From: Leptidea sinapis
Lineage: Eukaryota > Arthropoda > Insecta > Lepidoptera > Pieridae
DNA: 64,000 bases
Reading direction: 5' to 3'
Assembly: GCF_905404315.1 (NCBI RefSeq)
Contig: NC_066309.1
Coordinates: forward strand, 5,642,001 to 5,706,000
Shown here one piece after another: positions 10,843 through 22,400 of the stretch. The notes beneath the pieces are model-generated. The model had not been told where the DNA came from. It made no database searches and saw only the letters and a list, made by a program, of their open reading frames with translations. Both the position numbers and the translations under genes were made by a program. How positions within the stretch are numbered: the stretch's first letter is position 1; each line of letters opens with the position of its first letter.

Positions 10843-12145
10843 CGTTGGATGGTAGGCTAAGATTGTTCTTGGTAATCAAAGAGAGTAAGATTGACAGGAG
10901 GGCCTCCAAGAGGTTATCATCCTGTGTTGATGAAGAAGAAGAAACTTGGTGGTTTAGGGCAGAGCCATTTGGGAAGGCTGAAGGTACATCAGCAATGATA
11001 GCTTGGTGAGCAGCTCGATCATAAGGTTTACTCAATAAGGGTTTGGAACGTGGAGAAGAAAATACAGTTTTCTTATAGCTGACTGTGGGAGAAGGAGTGG
11101 GTGTCTGGCTCATGTGTGCTGAGGAGTAGTTATGGGATACAGAGGGATTACGGAGAATTTCTGAGTATGGCCTCATCACCTTTGGGCAACGATTTGAGGC
11201 CTCCTCATAGGAAATGTTCTCTTGGGACATAATAATTTTAATTGTTTTTTGTCTGCCCAGTTCAGGGCATTCCTTGTTTGTGGCAAAGTGTTGTCCTGAA
11301 CAGTTAATACAGATAGCATCCTTTTCAGTTGTATCACATGAGCTACCAGCATGAGCTTGAGTACATTTGTAACATCTTGGGTTAGATCTGCATACAGTTT
11401 TGATGTGACCAAATCGGCAGCAGTTAAGGCATTGGATTGTAGGGAAAAGGTAGGTTTCAACAGGGAGGGAATTATGGGAGAGGAATATTTTTTCAGGAAG
11501 CACTTGACCATGGAAAGTTATTACAATTGTTTGAGTAGGTAACCAAGTAACTTTACCTTCCTCAATGACCTTTCTGTTGAATCTGCGAGCCTTTAAAATC
11601 TTACCACAACCAGTGGGAAGACTGACAGACTCCACAAACTCGTTCATAGATAAGTCCACAGGAACCCGGCGGACTATACCCATCTTGGTTATGTTGAAGT
11701 TTGGGATTGTTGCTGTATATTTATTGGCAGATAATACAGGGTTATCTAAAAATTTGTTTGCATCACCAGACGATTTGAATGTGACAGCTATTTTATTCCT
11801 ACCGATTTTTTTTATGCCGTCAGGGCAAATATTTGGAATTTTATGCCTATGCAGTAGTTGACCGAATTTGATGGGCTTTATAGTTTGGCCTGAGGTAGGG
11901 TCTTCCTCGATACGAGAAACATGGATAATAAATGGACCTTTATCAAAATCCGTATATTGTTTAAAACCAATAACTAAACTTGGGTCACAAAATACATTCT
12001 GAATGGACGCCGAAGCCAGATCCGTATCAGTTATAGTTTTTTTTGCAGCGTTTTCTTCTGAGCTGCTTGTATGTTTACGCCGTTTTGACCCGGCGAGTGT
12101 GGGGGTACCCGGAGGGTCCGGAGGTTCCGGGGGAGAAATCTCCAT
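10751..12145 (-). CDS. LINE ORF1, gag-like nucleic-acid-binding protein
   Basis: An intact 464-codon ORF. Three zinc knuckles lie around residues 240-300: CLNCCRFGHIKTVC, CYKCTQAHAGSSC and CINCSGQHFATNKEC, the arrangement seen in I/jockey-group ORF1 proteins. The N-terminus is Pro-rich with a basic KRRKH patch, and the C-terminal 130 residues are Ser/Pro-rich. The product would coat the element's RNA. The nearly unbroken frame contrasts with the damaged ORF2. Confidence 0.88.
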   Translation of the reverse strand: MEISPPEPPDPPGTPTLAGSKRRKHTSSSEENAAKKTITDTDLASASIQNVFCDPSLVIGFKQYTDFDKGPFIIHVSRIEEDPTSGQTIKPIKFGQLLHRHKIPNICPDGIKKIGRNKIAVTFKSSGDANKFLDNPVLSANKYTATIPNFNITKMGIVRRVPVDLSMNEFVESVSLPTGCGKILKARRFNRKVIEEGKVTWLPTQTIVITFHGQVLPEKIFLSHNSLPVETYLFPTIQCLNCCRFGHIKTVCRSNPRCYKCTQAHAGSSCDTTEKDAICINCSGQHFATNKECPELGRQKTIKIIMSQENISYEEASNRCPKVMRPYSEILRNPSVSHNYSSAHMSQTPTPSPTVSYKKTVFSSPRSKPLLSKPYDRAAHQAIIADVPSAFPNGSALNHQVSSSSSTQDDNLLEALLSILLSLITKNNLSLPSNVAHQLSQILSIGKIHGPSVHSSMEHQKPTS

Positions 12146-12346
12146 TATTAAACGGTTAGTAAAATGTAAAAGGGTTGACTATGTTAATTGTTAATGACTA
12201 AGTACTTAATCTTACCAAAATAAAAACAATCCACGACCAATGAGAAAAAGGTAAACTCCTGTAATCAAAATAACAATAGGCTACGGTAGACAAAGCCCAT
12301 AAAAAATGATCACTGAATTTCCGAACTCGACTCACGCGTGGTAGCT

Positions 12347-12827
12347 AATCTATCGTTTTTCAATAAACTTGTTAAAAAATCAAAATTCAAAATATCAACA
12401 AATTGGGTACAACAAAGAGTAAAATAAACCATGTCATGCATTAATCTGCTGTTATAAAATTACTGTCACATTTATGGTTAATCTTTGTTAAATAAAGACC
12501 TTTTGAATTTCTTATTATGTTTAATTTCTTATGAGTGTTGTAATATTACATCAAAGCCCGCCATTGTCAGGTGTGCTACTCCCTAACTTTGTTGACTCAC
12601 ATACTACAAAATAAATGATGGGCCATTACAAGAATCTTGCTGATTTTTGTCCCCAGCTCCGGGACTATGAGGGAACTACTTTGCCCACCTAGACAAAAGA
12701 TCATAAACTATGCCAAATTTCATACAAATTTATTCCGCACTTTTTGGATAAAAAAGTAAAAAAACAATATTTTCAAAAGAAATCAGAATCTTTCCCATTT
12801 GTAATATTAGTATAATAATATTAATAC
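12347..12827. other. Unassigned AT-rich stretch
   Basis: Between the LINE 5' end and the last recognised THAP-gene exon. I see no ORF, clear repeat boundary or RNA gene. The part around 12640-12760 (GGGACTATGAGGGAACTAC..., CATACAAATTTATTCCG) looks like diverged repeat. Confidence 0.3.
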
Positions 12828-14815
12828 CCTTTCCAGCTGTTCCTTTAGGCTTGTTAATAAAACTATAATTATGTTCCAGCATCAAGCACCTTGCTGAAAT
12901 AAATTGTTGAGATGCATCTGAAATTGGAAATAATACTTATGTAGTTTGTTGCCCACTTTGTCAGAGTGAATTTTAACTATACTTTCAACTCATTTAGTTG
13001 TGTATAATAGATAGAAATACATCATATTTTGGTATGTGTTCAAAACAAAATTTAATCATTAATTTATATATTTATTATTATTGATAATAGCCAACAAATT
13101 GAAAAAAATATGTGAATTTTACCTGCAGCTACAGGTAGGAATGTTGTTGAAGTTGATGCTTTTTCTAAAATAAAGTTGCTCACATATGGCTCTGTAAATA
13201 ATAAACATAATAATAGATTAATGATTATTTATTATTTGTATGCCACAGAGAACCGGAGAACTTTTATTGTGATTTGTAAAATCTTATGTAAATGAAATGA
13301 AATTATGAAGACTTTATATGAAAACATGACATTAAGATCAAGATCAAATGTGGGATTTTCAATCAATAACATTTTATAGGCCCAAGATTTTAAAATTACA
13401 ACTAAGACATACATCAAAATTTTGTTTGTGTATGTCCATAAATAACAATAATTTTAAGAAGAAACATATATGACCCGTGTCATATATGTTTCTTAATCCC
13501 GTGATTAAAAGCAGAACAAAATCAAATTGTCAATGCCCATTTCTAGGCTAAATTTTGACAGATTTTTATCAGCAACTGAGTTTGCCTTTATATTCTTTCT
13601 GAAAATTTTATTCGAAATAGGATATAATATCACTTACAGAAAGTCAACACTACATATTGGAAAAAGTATACCTCAGCCCTGAGAAGTAAGGGCATAAGAT
13701 ACTCAGCGGGCTTCATTTTTTGCATAAAAATATGGTTACAATGTTAAATCATGCAATAAAATTTATTATTTAATACCCTGAGGGTGGCCGCTCCATGCCA
13801 TTTCTGTGGTATAATTAAGAATGTCACTTATGTTATAGTAACCTTTACGACATTGTAAATAAGTTTTAAAAATTATTTACCTGAACAGTCTTGCTGTATT
13901 ATTGTAGGCAGTAAATGTTGTGTGAATGAAGCTTGTCCTAAGATTACTTGACTCTGTAGTTGTCCTGAAAAATAATGTGAATATGTAAAGATTATGTTTC
14001 ATTATTAAATGATTATCATTGATAATGAACCAGTTTCAGCTAGAAACGCAACCATTGAATTTTGTAATCACAACTGTGTAAGAAAATCAGATGTTTCCAG
14101 AATGATACAATATACCTTCAAAAAAACTATCGACTCAACAAAGATTCTTAGTGGTGTGACTAAATCTGACAGAATAAGGAATAGAATCGAATATTAACTC
14201 AATATGTGTTAAATTAGGGGACTTACCAGGCAGATGAAGCATAGGAACTGCCAATGTGCTTAGCCGTTGATTACGATTTCTGTGTCTGTCAGAAAAGTGT
14301 ATATCACAAATTCACTTCTTCTTATAATATTCAAAATGAGATATTTCAGGGTTTCCACCAACAATACTGACCCAAGTTTTAAACTGCTCAGGAAATTTGA
14401 CAGCATCTGGGAAACGATGCATTGGAATCTCTGAAAATAATAAACAATATTATTAAATAAATTGAATGAGTATTAAAGCCATCAGACAAATTGTGATAAC
14501 CTAGTGTTATGACCATTGGGCTACTATTAGATTTTGGACTCATATATTGACTTTTCTCTTGATAAAAACGGTGTCAGAAGCTAGCATAGCTGTCAATTAT
14601 TATTAAGTGTGTTAAACCATATAAGTCAGGGGGAAGGAGGTTTTAACCATGATTGCAAATTCAATCGACGAACCGGTAGTAGAACCTGAGAGTAGAACAA
14701 ACCTTATATGATACTTTATTTATCACAAGATTAGTCAATAAACTATACTGTTAAGATTTAAAAGAATAATTTACTTAGCACGGAGCGCACAACCGAAAGC
14801 ACAACGTCTCGGCAT
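12828..14815 (-). CDS. THAP-domain protein gene, probably decayed
   Basis: Five exon-like blocks with GT-AG sites: 14775-14815, 14227-14430, 13881-13964, 13123-13191 and 12828-12917. Exons 2-5 keep one phase throughout. Exon 1 encodes MPRRCAFGC, the first zinc-ligand pair of a C2CH THAP domain. Exon 2 encodes MHRFPDAVKFPEQFKTWV, then ICDIHFSD (last Cys and His) and AVPMLHLPG, the terminal AVPTL-type motif. THAP domains bind DNA and are often domesticated from P-element-type transposases. Two defects: an in-frame TGA between YYKKK and ICDIH, and a one-base phase mismatch between exons 1 and 2. Both fall in the DNA-binding domain, so it is either a pseudogene or affected by sequence errors. The 3' end is unresolved. 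Confidence 0.72.
13459..13493. repeat. Perfect 35-bp palindrome
   Basis: AGAAACATATATGAC and its exact inverse flank a five-base CCGTG centre in an intron of the THAP-like gene (between exons 3 and 4). It could extrude as a cruciform or be a MITE footprint. Confidence 0.8.
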
Positions 14816-15121
14816 TACACCAAAGTTCAAAAATTCCACAAACAAAAGTGTCTCTGTCACAAAAAGGAGATTTTTGGATTGAATTCGCAACAGCAAGGCG
14901 GAGGAAAACAAGGCTCGACTCGACGCACTTACACTTTGATTTCAATACTAAAAATATGCAAAAAGGAAAACACGAGAGTAGCCGCCATTTTATGACCAGT
15001 GGGCAGGTTTCAAAGCGAGTGACAGCTGACAAAGCTTTAATTTTGGGGCCAATTATCAGATGGCACTACAGTTTTCTGAAAACGTCACTTTAAGGCGACT
15101 GTCCCACCCCTGCCCATAAGG

Positions 15122-15827
15122 TATCGATACTTTCATTTGATACCTGTACTCAGTATCGAATATTTGCAACTCTCGAATTCAATACCGAGTACTAGTGTCA
15201 GATGAAAGTTCAAAGTATCGTAGTATTCGTATTGATTGGTGTCGCAATCTGCCTCAGGAGGTCTATTACCAAAATGGACAGCGAACGACGAACTTCAAAT
15301 TAAATCCTATTACGAAAGTACTTCGGGTCCGAATCGTGCGGACGGATATCGACCATAACCATAGACATAAGTGAATTTGTGAATAAGACAGACAAAGAAA
15401 GACAAGATGTCTAATCGCAAACTTCGTTTCGATCTTCGAATTCGAAACACTTTCGTAACTGAAAAATGTACGATCTGTCAACCGAAACTACGTATTTCGA
15501 TTTTCGTAATAGGGCTCCAGGCCCGAATCCTTAGCAAGCCAGCCGCAGCGCTCCTATTGGTCAAGACGAATGGAGGCACTACATAATATTATGAAGATTT
15601 TTTTTGTAAAATTAAGTCATTAAAAGCAATCAATCATTAAAAAGCATCGATTATTTTATGAATTTTTTTCTCCATCTCTCTTATGTCTGGCATAGCCTCG
15701 CTTATGTATTTAATAATGTTGTTAGATTTTAATAAGTATTGACTATTGAGTAGTATCGATACTTTCATATAGTATGGTACATATCGATACTTTGATTCGA
15801 TTCTAGTATCATGTACTAGTATCGATG
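15122..15827. promoter_or_regulatory. Cluster of TATCGATA (DRE-like) motifs
   Basis: Exact TATCGATA occurs at 15122-15129, 15754-15761 and 15782-15789, and TATCGATG at 15820. The cluster lies between the divergent starts of the THAP-like gene (14815) and SLC33A1 (16429). In Drosophila this octamer is the DREF-binding element found at housekeeping promoters. Two copies share further sequence (GTATCGATACTTTCAT), so they may instead be parts of a repeat. Confidence 0.4.
15258..15517. mobile_element. 260-bp MITE with CAG target duplication
   Basis: Imperfect inverted ends, GAGGTCTATTACCAAAAT at the left and ATTTTCGTAATAGGGCTC at the right, are flanked by CAG on both sides (15255-15257 and 15518-15520). 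The ends match those of the 802-bp element at 35515-36316, which also has CAG duplications. It lies in the intergenic region upstream of SLC33A1. Confidence 0.75.
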
Positions 15828-16428
15828 AAGGTGTTGTATCGTTAATATCAAAGAGGATGTAAATACTACGTGATAAGAGGCGGGGCTGCCAAAGTAAAAA
15901 TTAATAGTAGGTATAGAACGTGATTGAACGTTGTCACTTGTTTCTGTCACGTCTGTCGGCGACAGACTGTCCCGCTGTCCCTATATTATGTAATGCCTAT
16001 ATTATCTAATGTACTCTGTGCTGTCCTCGCTCGACAGTGAGCAATGAGCAGTGGGTTTTCACGTCACGTCCTTGTCAAACTCAAATGTCGTATCGTAATT
16101 CGTATTGTGGTCGTGTTTCGTCAAACGTCATTCGTGATCGTAGATCGTGTTTATTACTAAATAGTTAAATACTAATAAGAAATTTAATATTAGCTGTTGG
16201 CCTGTTGTTGAAAATACGTGGTATTGCCTGAATGGTTTATATTGAGGATCTCTTAGATTATTAGTATCCATCAGCCTAGAACTCCTATCAACTTTATTAA
16301 ATTATTGTGGAAACACCAAACTGTATAAAGTTTGTACCGTTATAAATTAGATTTTTTTATGAATTATTTAACATATCATATTAGAACAACTTTTTTTATG
16401 AAAATTTCAGTTACTAAACAGTGTAATA

Positions 16429-19400
16429 ATGTCAGTGGCTAATAGAAGGAAACCAGTAGAAAAGGAGCAGTTGTTAGAGAATGGTGATAAAAATCTCAAT
16501 ACCGAAAAGAGTAACATTAAGGGAGATGAATGGAATATCGCTGTTTTATTATTTTTGTACGCTTTACAAGGTATTCCCCTTGGCTTAGCTGGAGCTGTAC
16601 CAATGCTTCTTCAAAATCGTGGTATTACATATACACAACAAGTAAACACTTTTCTCTTCTAATGTTTTGTTTAATAATTCGTAGTTATGAGTGATACATA
16701 ATTATTAATAGCGTAATATGAATATGTTTTAAGTTATAACAATAATATAAATTAGTATTTTTCAGAAATCACACCCCTTCCATAACAAAATTTACATTAA
16801 TAATGAACATGTTCATTTTCAGGCAGAGTTTAGTTTTGTTAACTGGCCATTTAGTGTCAAATTACTGTGGGCTCCAATAGTTGATGCTCTGTTTATGCCA
16901 AACTTTGGCAGAAGAAAAACATGGCTTGTACCCATTCAGTATATGATTGGTATTGTAATGTTAATAATGTCAAGTAATATAACTGATTGGCTCGGTTCAA
17001 AAGAAGTAGCGCCATCTATGACTTTTCTGACAATATCTTTCTTATTTTTGAACTTCCTGGCTGCTACCCAGGATATTGCAGTTGATGGATGGGCATTAAC
17101 AATGCTAAAAAGGTAATATACAAATATAGTTTTTTATATACAATTTGATTGAATGTAAGATTATAAACTTTAAGTCTAAGACGAGAATCATTTATTCATT
17201 TAGGTCACTAAATGACATTTCTATGGTTCTGAACTACTTCTACCTCAAAGATCTAAAAATATCTTATCAGAACCCTTTATTACCACTCATAAATAAGGAT
17301 TTATTTTCCAGATGCAACGTGGGTCATGCCTCAACTTGTAACACAGTGGGACAAACAGCTGGTTTTTTCCTGGGCTATGTTTTATTCTTAGCGTTAGAGT
17401 CTCCCTACTTTTGTAATAAGTATTTAAGATATGAACCAGAAACAGAAGGCCTTGTCACACTTTCAAGTTTCCTACTTCTGTGGGGGTGGGTGTTTATAAT
17501 AACAACAACATTGATAGCTATATTTAAGCATGAGACCAATGATGTGGTAAATTCTAAAGAGGGCCAAGGAAAAGGGATGAAAGATATATTAAATGCATAT
17601 AAACAGCTTTACACCATAGTGAAGTTGCCAGCTGTTAGGACATTGGCTTTGGTATTGTTTACAGCCAAGGTAAGCTATTGTATTCACATATAGATAACAA
17701 TATAGCGAAATGAAATCTAAATATAACCTGGAATTCATTTATTAACTACGATTAATGCCCCACTGCTTATAGATACTTCCCAGTGTGGTACATAAATATT
17801 TTGATCACAAATGGGAAGACAAGACATTAAACCTTTTCGCACCTTTAATCATAAACTGAAGTATCTCAAAATTTCAATTTTATGGGAAATCGCATTTAAA
17901 GTTTGACATGTTTATATTGATGACTTCAAAAAATCATAAAAAAAATAAATAGATTATTTCGGTCACACACAAAAATAGATGTGTGTAGCTTAATTATTTT
18001 TGTGTTAGAATAAGGTACAAAATTACTATATTTTGATGAATAATACACAAAAAAAAATATTTAAAAAAGTATTTCGGTTTATGTTTAAAACTCGAAAAAC
18101 GTAAATTTTGAGTTAAATCAGTTTATGAATAAAGGCGCGTTTTCCTTTCTGAGAAACTCTGATTGCGGGTATGCCTCAGATAAGCGTGATTTTGGCGCTT
18201 ACGCAGTATTCTGTCAATGTGAATTATTTTACGTGTGTTTCTGAGAGACATACAACACACTCTGTTTTGGTATACTGAAAAATCTAGTGCCCTGGGGCAC
18301 TATTCTCTCACCAAGTTCCGACCCTTATTTTGTTTATAAGATGCTTTATTTTGCACGGTCTTATAGCTTGTTTCAATAGCTTTCATATACATTCACTCAA
18401 ATTATCCTAATTATAAGCAATCTATTAATACACATAAAATAATATGCATTGACAGAATGCTTCACCAGCGCCAAAAGCACATTAGATCGATATATATAGA
18501 GATAGAAAGCATCATGATCTGAGGCATACTGTGATCAGAGTTTCCTGGAACCGAAAGGTTAATCAAAGTGTACTTGTTATAAATCTTAACAACTTAATCC
18601 GTATATAGAATTAATGTTATACACAAAATTTATTATTTTTAGGTTGGTTTTTGTGCAAGTGATGCTGTATCAGGCTTAAAACTAGTTGAGGCTGGTGTTC
18701 CTAGGGAAGACTTAGCATTGCTAGCAGTACCTCTAGTTCCAGTTCAAATTTTAATGCCAATAGTAAGTTTGTTATGTAGATGTAATGTAAATTGTGTTGT
18801 GTGTGTGTGATATGTGATATAATATAAAATGTGATTATTAAAATCACATCTTAGACCAGGACACACATGTAGCCTTTGAAAATGGTAAAAGGTTAAAAAA
18901 GTAATGGTAGGACGAAACTCGAAATTACAAAAGTTATTTGTTCAACAAGTGAGCAAAGTTATTTTTGCTGCAAGTTCTGCCTTTAAATCACGAATTGGCG
19001 AAGTAGTCTAGAATTGAACCACGAGCGTAGCGAGTTATTCTAATATAGACTGCCGAGGTAATGAGTGATTTAAAGGCATGAGAAAAAAAATTTGCTCTCG
19101 TGAGAAACATACAACTTTTCACCTCAACTAGCGAGAAAAGTGTTATAGGTTAGTAAGAGAAACAAGTAAGATAACATTTACTAGTATATGTTTTAAATAT
19201 TAAGTCTTTAAAAAGGCAATAGTAAAATTTATAAATCCAAAGTTCGATAAGTAACATATAAATTTTTGTGACAATGAGATAATATGCTAGGCTAAAATGA
19301 GTTTCGGAACGCACCGGATCGCATTGTTTATTTTTTTAACGCGGAGTAATTCCCGGATGTGGTCACGTGGGGTTCGAAATTTTAATCACTGCCTCAAGCT

Positions 19401-22400
19401 CGCAGCAAAAACGCTTTTTGCTGCATCCATCCTGTCTGTGCATTCTATATGAGCATCTCCAAAACTAGCATTTTTTTTAACAATTTTATTTTGTGCTAGG
19501 AAGGTTATTCTTTATGCCAAAGAGGTTTTATTACCAGTCTATACATATGTAGTATTTGCGAAAAGATCAGTTAATTGGTATTCTTGTATATTTCAGGTTC
19601 TAGCAAAACATACTACTGGTCCCGAGCCACTGTCACTCTGGCTGAGAGCGTTCCCACTGCGCCTCCTGGTGGGTCCTCTAGCTGCCGCCCTCGTCGCGCT
19701 CACGCCGACTCTGATCGGGGACTCTGGAATTTCGTATTCATACTTCTTGATTCTTCTGTGCCTATACGTATTTCACCAGGTATTATAATTTTTTCTATTT
19801 ATTACAATATCCAGAAGAAGAAAAGAATTAAAGTCACCGCATAGCCCAAATGATTGCTAAACTGAAGTGGTAGTGGGCAGGGCATATAGTTTGACGAACA
19901 GATGGCTGTTGGGGCAATAAAGTCCTCGAATGGCGACCACGTACCGGAAGACGCAGTGGCAGGCCCCCCATAAGATGGACCGACGATCTGGTCAAGATAG
20001 CCGGAATACGTCCGATGAGGGCAGCACAAGACCGATCGTCGTGGAAATCTTGGGGGAGGCCTTTGTCCAGCAATGGACGTCTTCCGGCTGATGATGATGA
20101 TGATGATATAACAATAAAAACACAGATAGACATATATTTGCATTATTATTAAAAATCTTACTAAATCCAATTAGAAATAAAAATAATTAAATTAAATTAA
20201 AGGAGCATGATTGACGTCATAAGCAGGCTGACTTAATTCACGGGTGGGCTCGTGCTTAAGAGTACAGCATCCTGAACTTAACTTAATGCCCACCTAAGTT
20301 CTTTATACAAATCTCCCACACCTTTAGGGCGGTTCCTGTCACGCGGATTTCCATCCTCGTGCGGAGCTAGTCCGCATGCGTTTACTCCGAACGCTCCTGG
20401 CCACACGCAAGACATTGTCCTACCTTCAACCTATCTGTGTTCCGCGCGCGTTTAACACGCGTGATAGGAAACACATGTATAAAATAATAGGATAAAATAC
20501 CGCACGACAGGAAAACAGTCCTAAGGTTATCTGGAAGCAATAATTTAACTTCAAACTTTAGATTCTCACTCGTTTGTTTTTAAGTGTACGGGCGACTTTA
20601 GCACACTGCGGTCGCGAATTACGCACAATGTCTCAGTACGTCGGTGTAAATGTAGTCTCAACCGGCTCGCTTACATCACAGATTACGTAAGTTGACTTGT
20701 CTTGTGGTGCGGGCGCAAGCGGTAGCGATTTCGTGTTGCCGGGCTTGGGACAATAATATGCTCGCCTATTATTGTTTGCCGTGTCTTTATTTTTTTATGA
20801 AAATAAGGAAGAGACGAGCAGGACGTTCAGCTGATGGTAATTGATATGCCTTACCCATTACAATGCATGCTGCTCAGGATTCTTGAAAAACCCAAAAATT
20901 CTGAGCGTCACTACAATTGCGCTCGTCACTTTGAGACATAAGATGTTAAGTCTCATTTGCCCAGTAATTTCACTAGCTACGGCGCCCGAAACACAGTAAT
21001 GCACATTACTGCTTTAATTGAGTCAGTAAAATATCTCATCGTGAGTAAATCCGTATTAATAGTTAATTTAATAATCACTCACGAAAGTTTTAATAATTTA
21101 ATATAAGTGTTGTTTTTTTTCAGACCTGCTTATACTGTATGTTCGTGGCGGTAATGGCGTTCTTCGCCAAGGTGTCAGACCCGTCAGTTGGAGGTACCTA
21201 TATGACACTGCTCAATACTGTGTCGAACCTGGGCACTAATTGGCCAAACACTCTCGCGCTGTGGGCGGTCGACCGCCTCACCTACAGGACGTGTAGTAAC
21301 CTGGAACTCAGTGACAACACTTGTTCCACTGACTTGGAAACCGAGGTGTGTATACTTTGTTATTGGTACCACTGTCTTACATTATAAGTAATCACTTACT
21401 ACGACTACGCAGCACCTATTATGCGTGGTGGAGTGGGCGGCTAATCCTGCCATCCCAACTCTTCAAGGTAGTTTTTCAAATCTCTGATATCACCCATGAC
21501 CTCATAGTAAGATATTCGGAGCAAGACCCCATGCCTTCGCTATCATTCGGCATCGCCAGAAGGATATAGCGGCCTTTTTATTTTTGCCTCTGCATGGGCG
21601 GGCCCAGTTTAGCTTGCTGTCAAGTATTACCCCTAAATACTTCACTTCGCCTGTCAATTGGAGTTCATTGTTAAATAGTTTCGACAGTTGCCTATAACTC
21701 TTTTGTTTGTGAACATTACCAGGTCGTTGTCTATGAACCTACCCTAGGATACATTCCGTATAACAACTTAGTGGTAATATTGTACATACTGGTGCTTGTT
21801 GAGAGTGGCAATCAGATCATTTACTACCAAATTACATAGAAGAGGTGAGATTACATGTCCTTGGGGCAACATTTGGCAACTATTGCTATATATGTCTCAC
21901 CTTCATCAAGTAAAATTACTCTGTGTGTACTTGAGTTTTCAATCCATACTGTTAGGGTTGTACATACTCCATGGTGTTGTAGGGCTTCTTTTATATCTTT
22001 AAATTTTGTCTCATCCAAGGCTCCTTCGATGTCTGCGAAGGTTCCTAGACAAAAGATCTTTCCTGAAAGTGCACCTTCTATTACGTTCAGTACAGTACAT
22101 TCCTTTTACCTTACCATGTTTATTATGATCAAAGGGTATTTTCCCTCAGTTCTCTTTCACACAGCCGTTGTAGAGTCTTCAAGATGAAAGACGTAAGGTT
22201 GATGGGTCTGTATGAACCGAAGCACTTACTTTCTCCCTCGAAAGAAAATGGAAGTGGGCGGGGCACGTGGCCAGATACTCTGACGACAGATGGACACACA
22301 GAGTAATTAAATGGTCCGGCCCTCGAGGCATTAGAAAGAGAGGCAGGCCTTGTGGTAGGTGGACAGATGAAATAGTGGCAGTGGCGGGGCAAAGTTAGAT

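Larger units (their letters stand above)
6752..12346 (-). mobile_element. I-type non-LTR retrotransposon, full-length copy 1
   Basis: The element has ORF1 (gag) and ORF2 (APE endonuclease, reverse transcriptase, RNase H). Both ends are fixed by the second copy at 51235-56626: homology begins at TAGCTACCACGCGTGAGTCGAG (5' end, 12346) and stops in a short AATAG-type tandem tail (6751-6770). Such simple-repeat tails are known for I elements. ORF1 is intact. ORF2 is broken by frameshifts and an 83-bp tandem duplication. It lies 480 bp beyond the last exon recognised for the THAP gene. Confidence 0.9.

Noticed and set aside
14848..15093. 81-codon plus-strand ORF
   Set aside because: No family resemblance. 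It overlaps exon-flanking sequence of the minus-strand THAP gene.
19834..20170. Minus-strand ORFs of 99 and 122 codons
   Set aside because: They are the antisense of the RTE LINE tail at 19810-20106.
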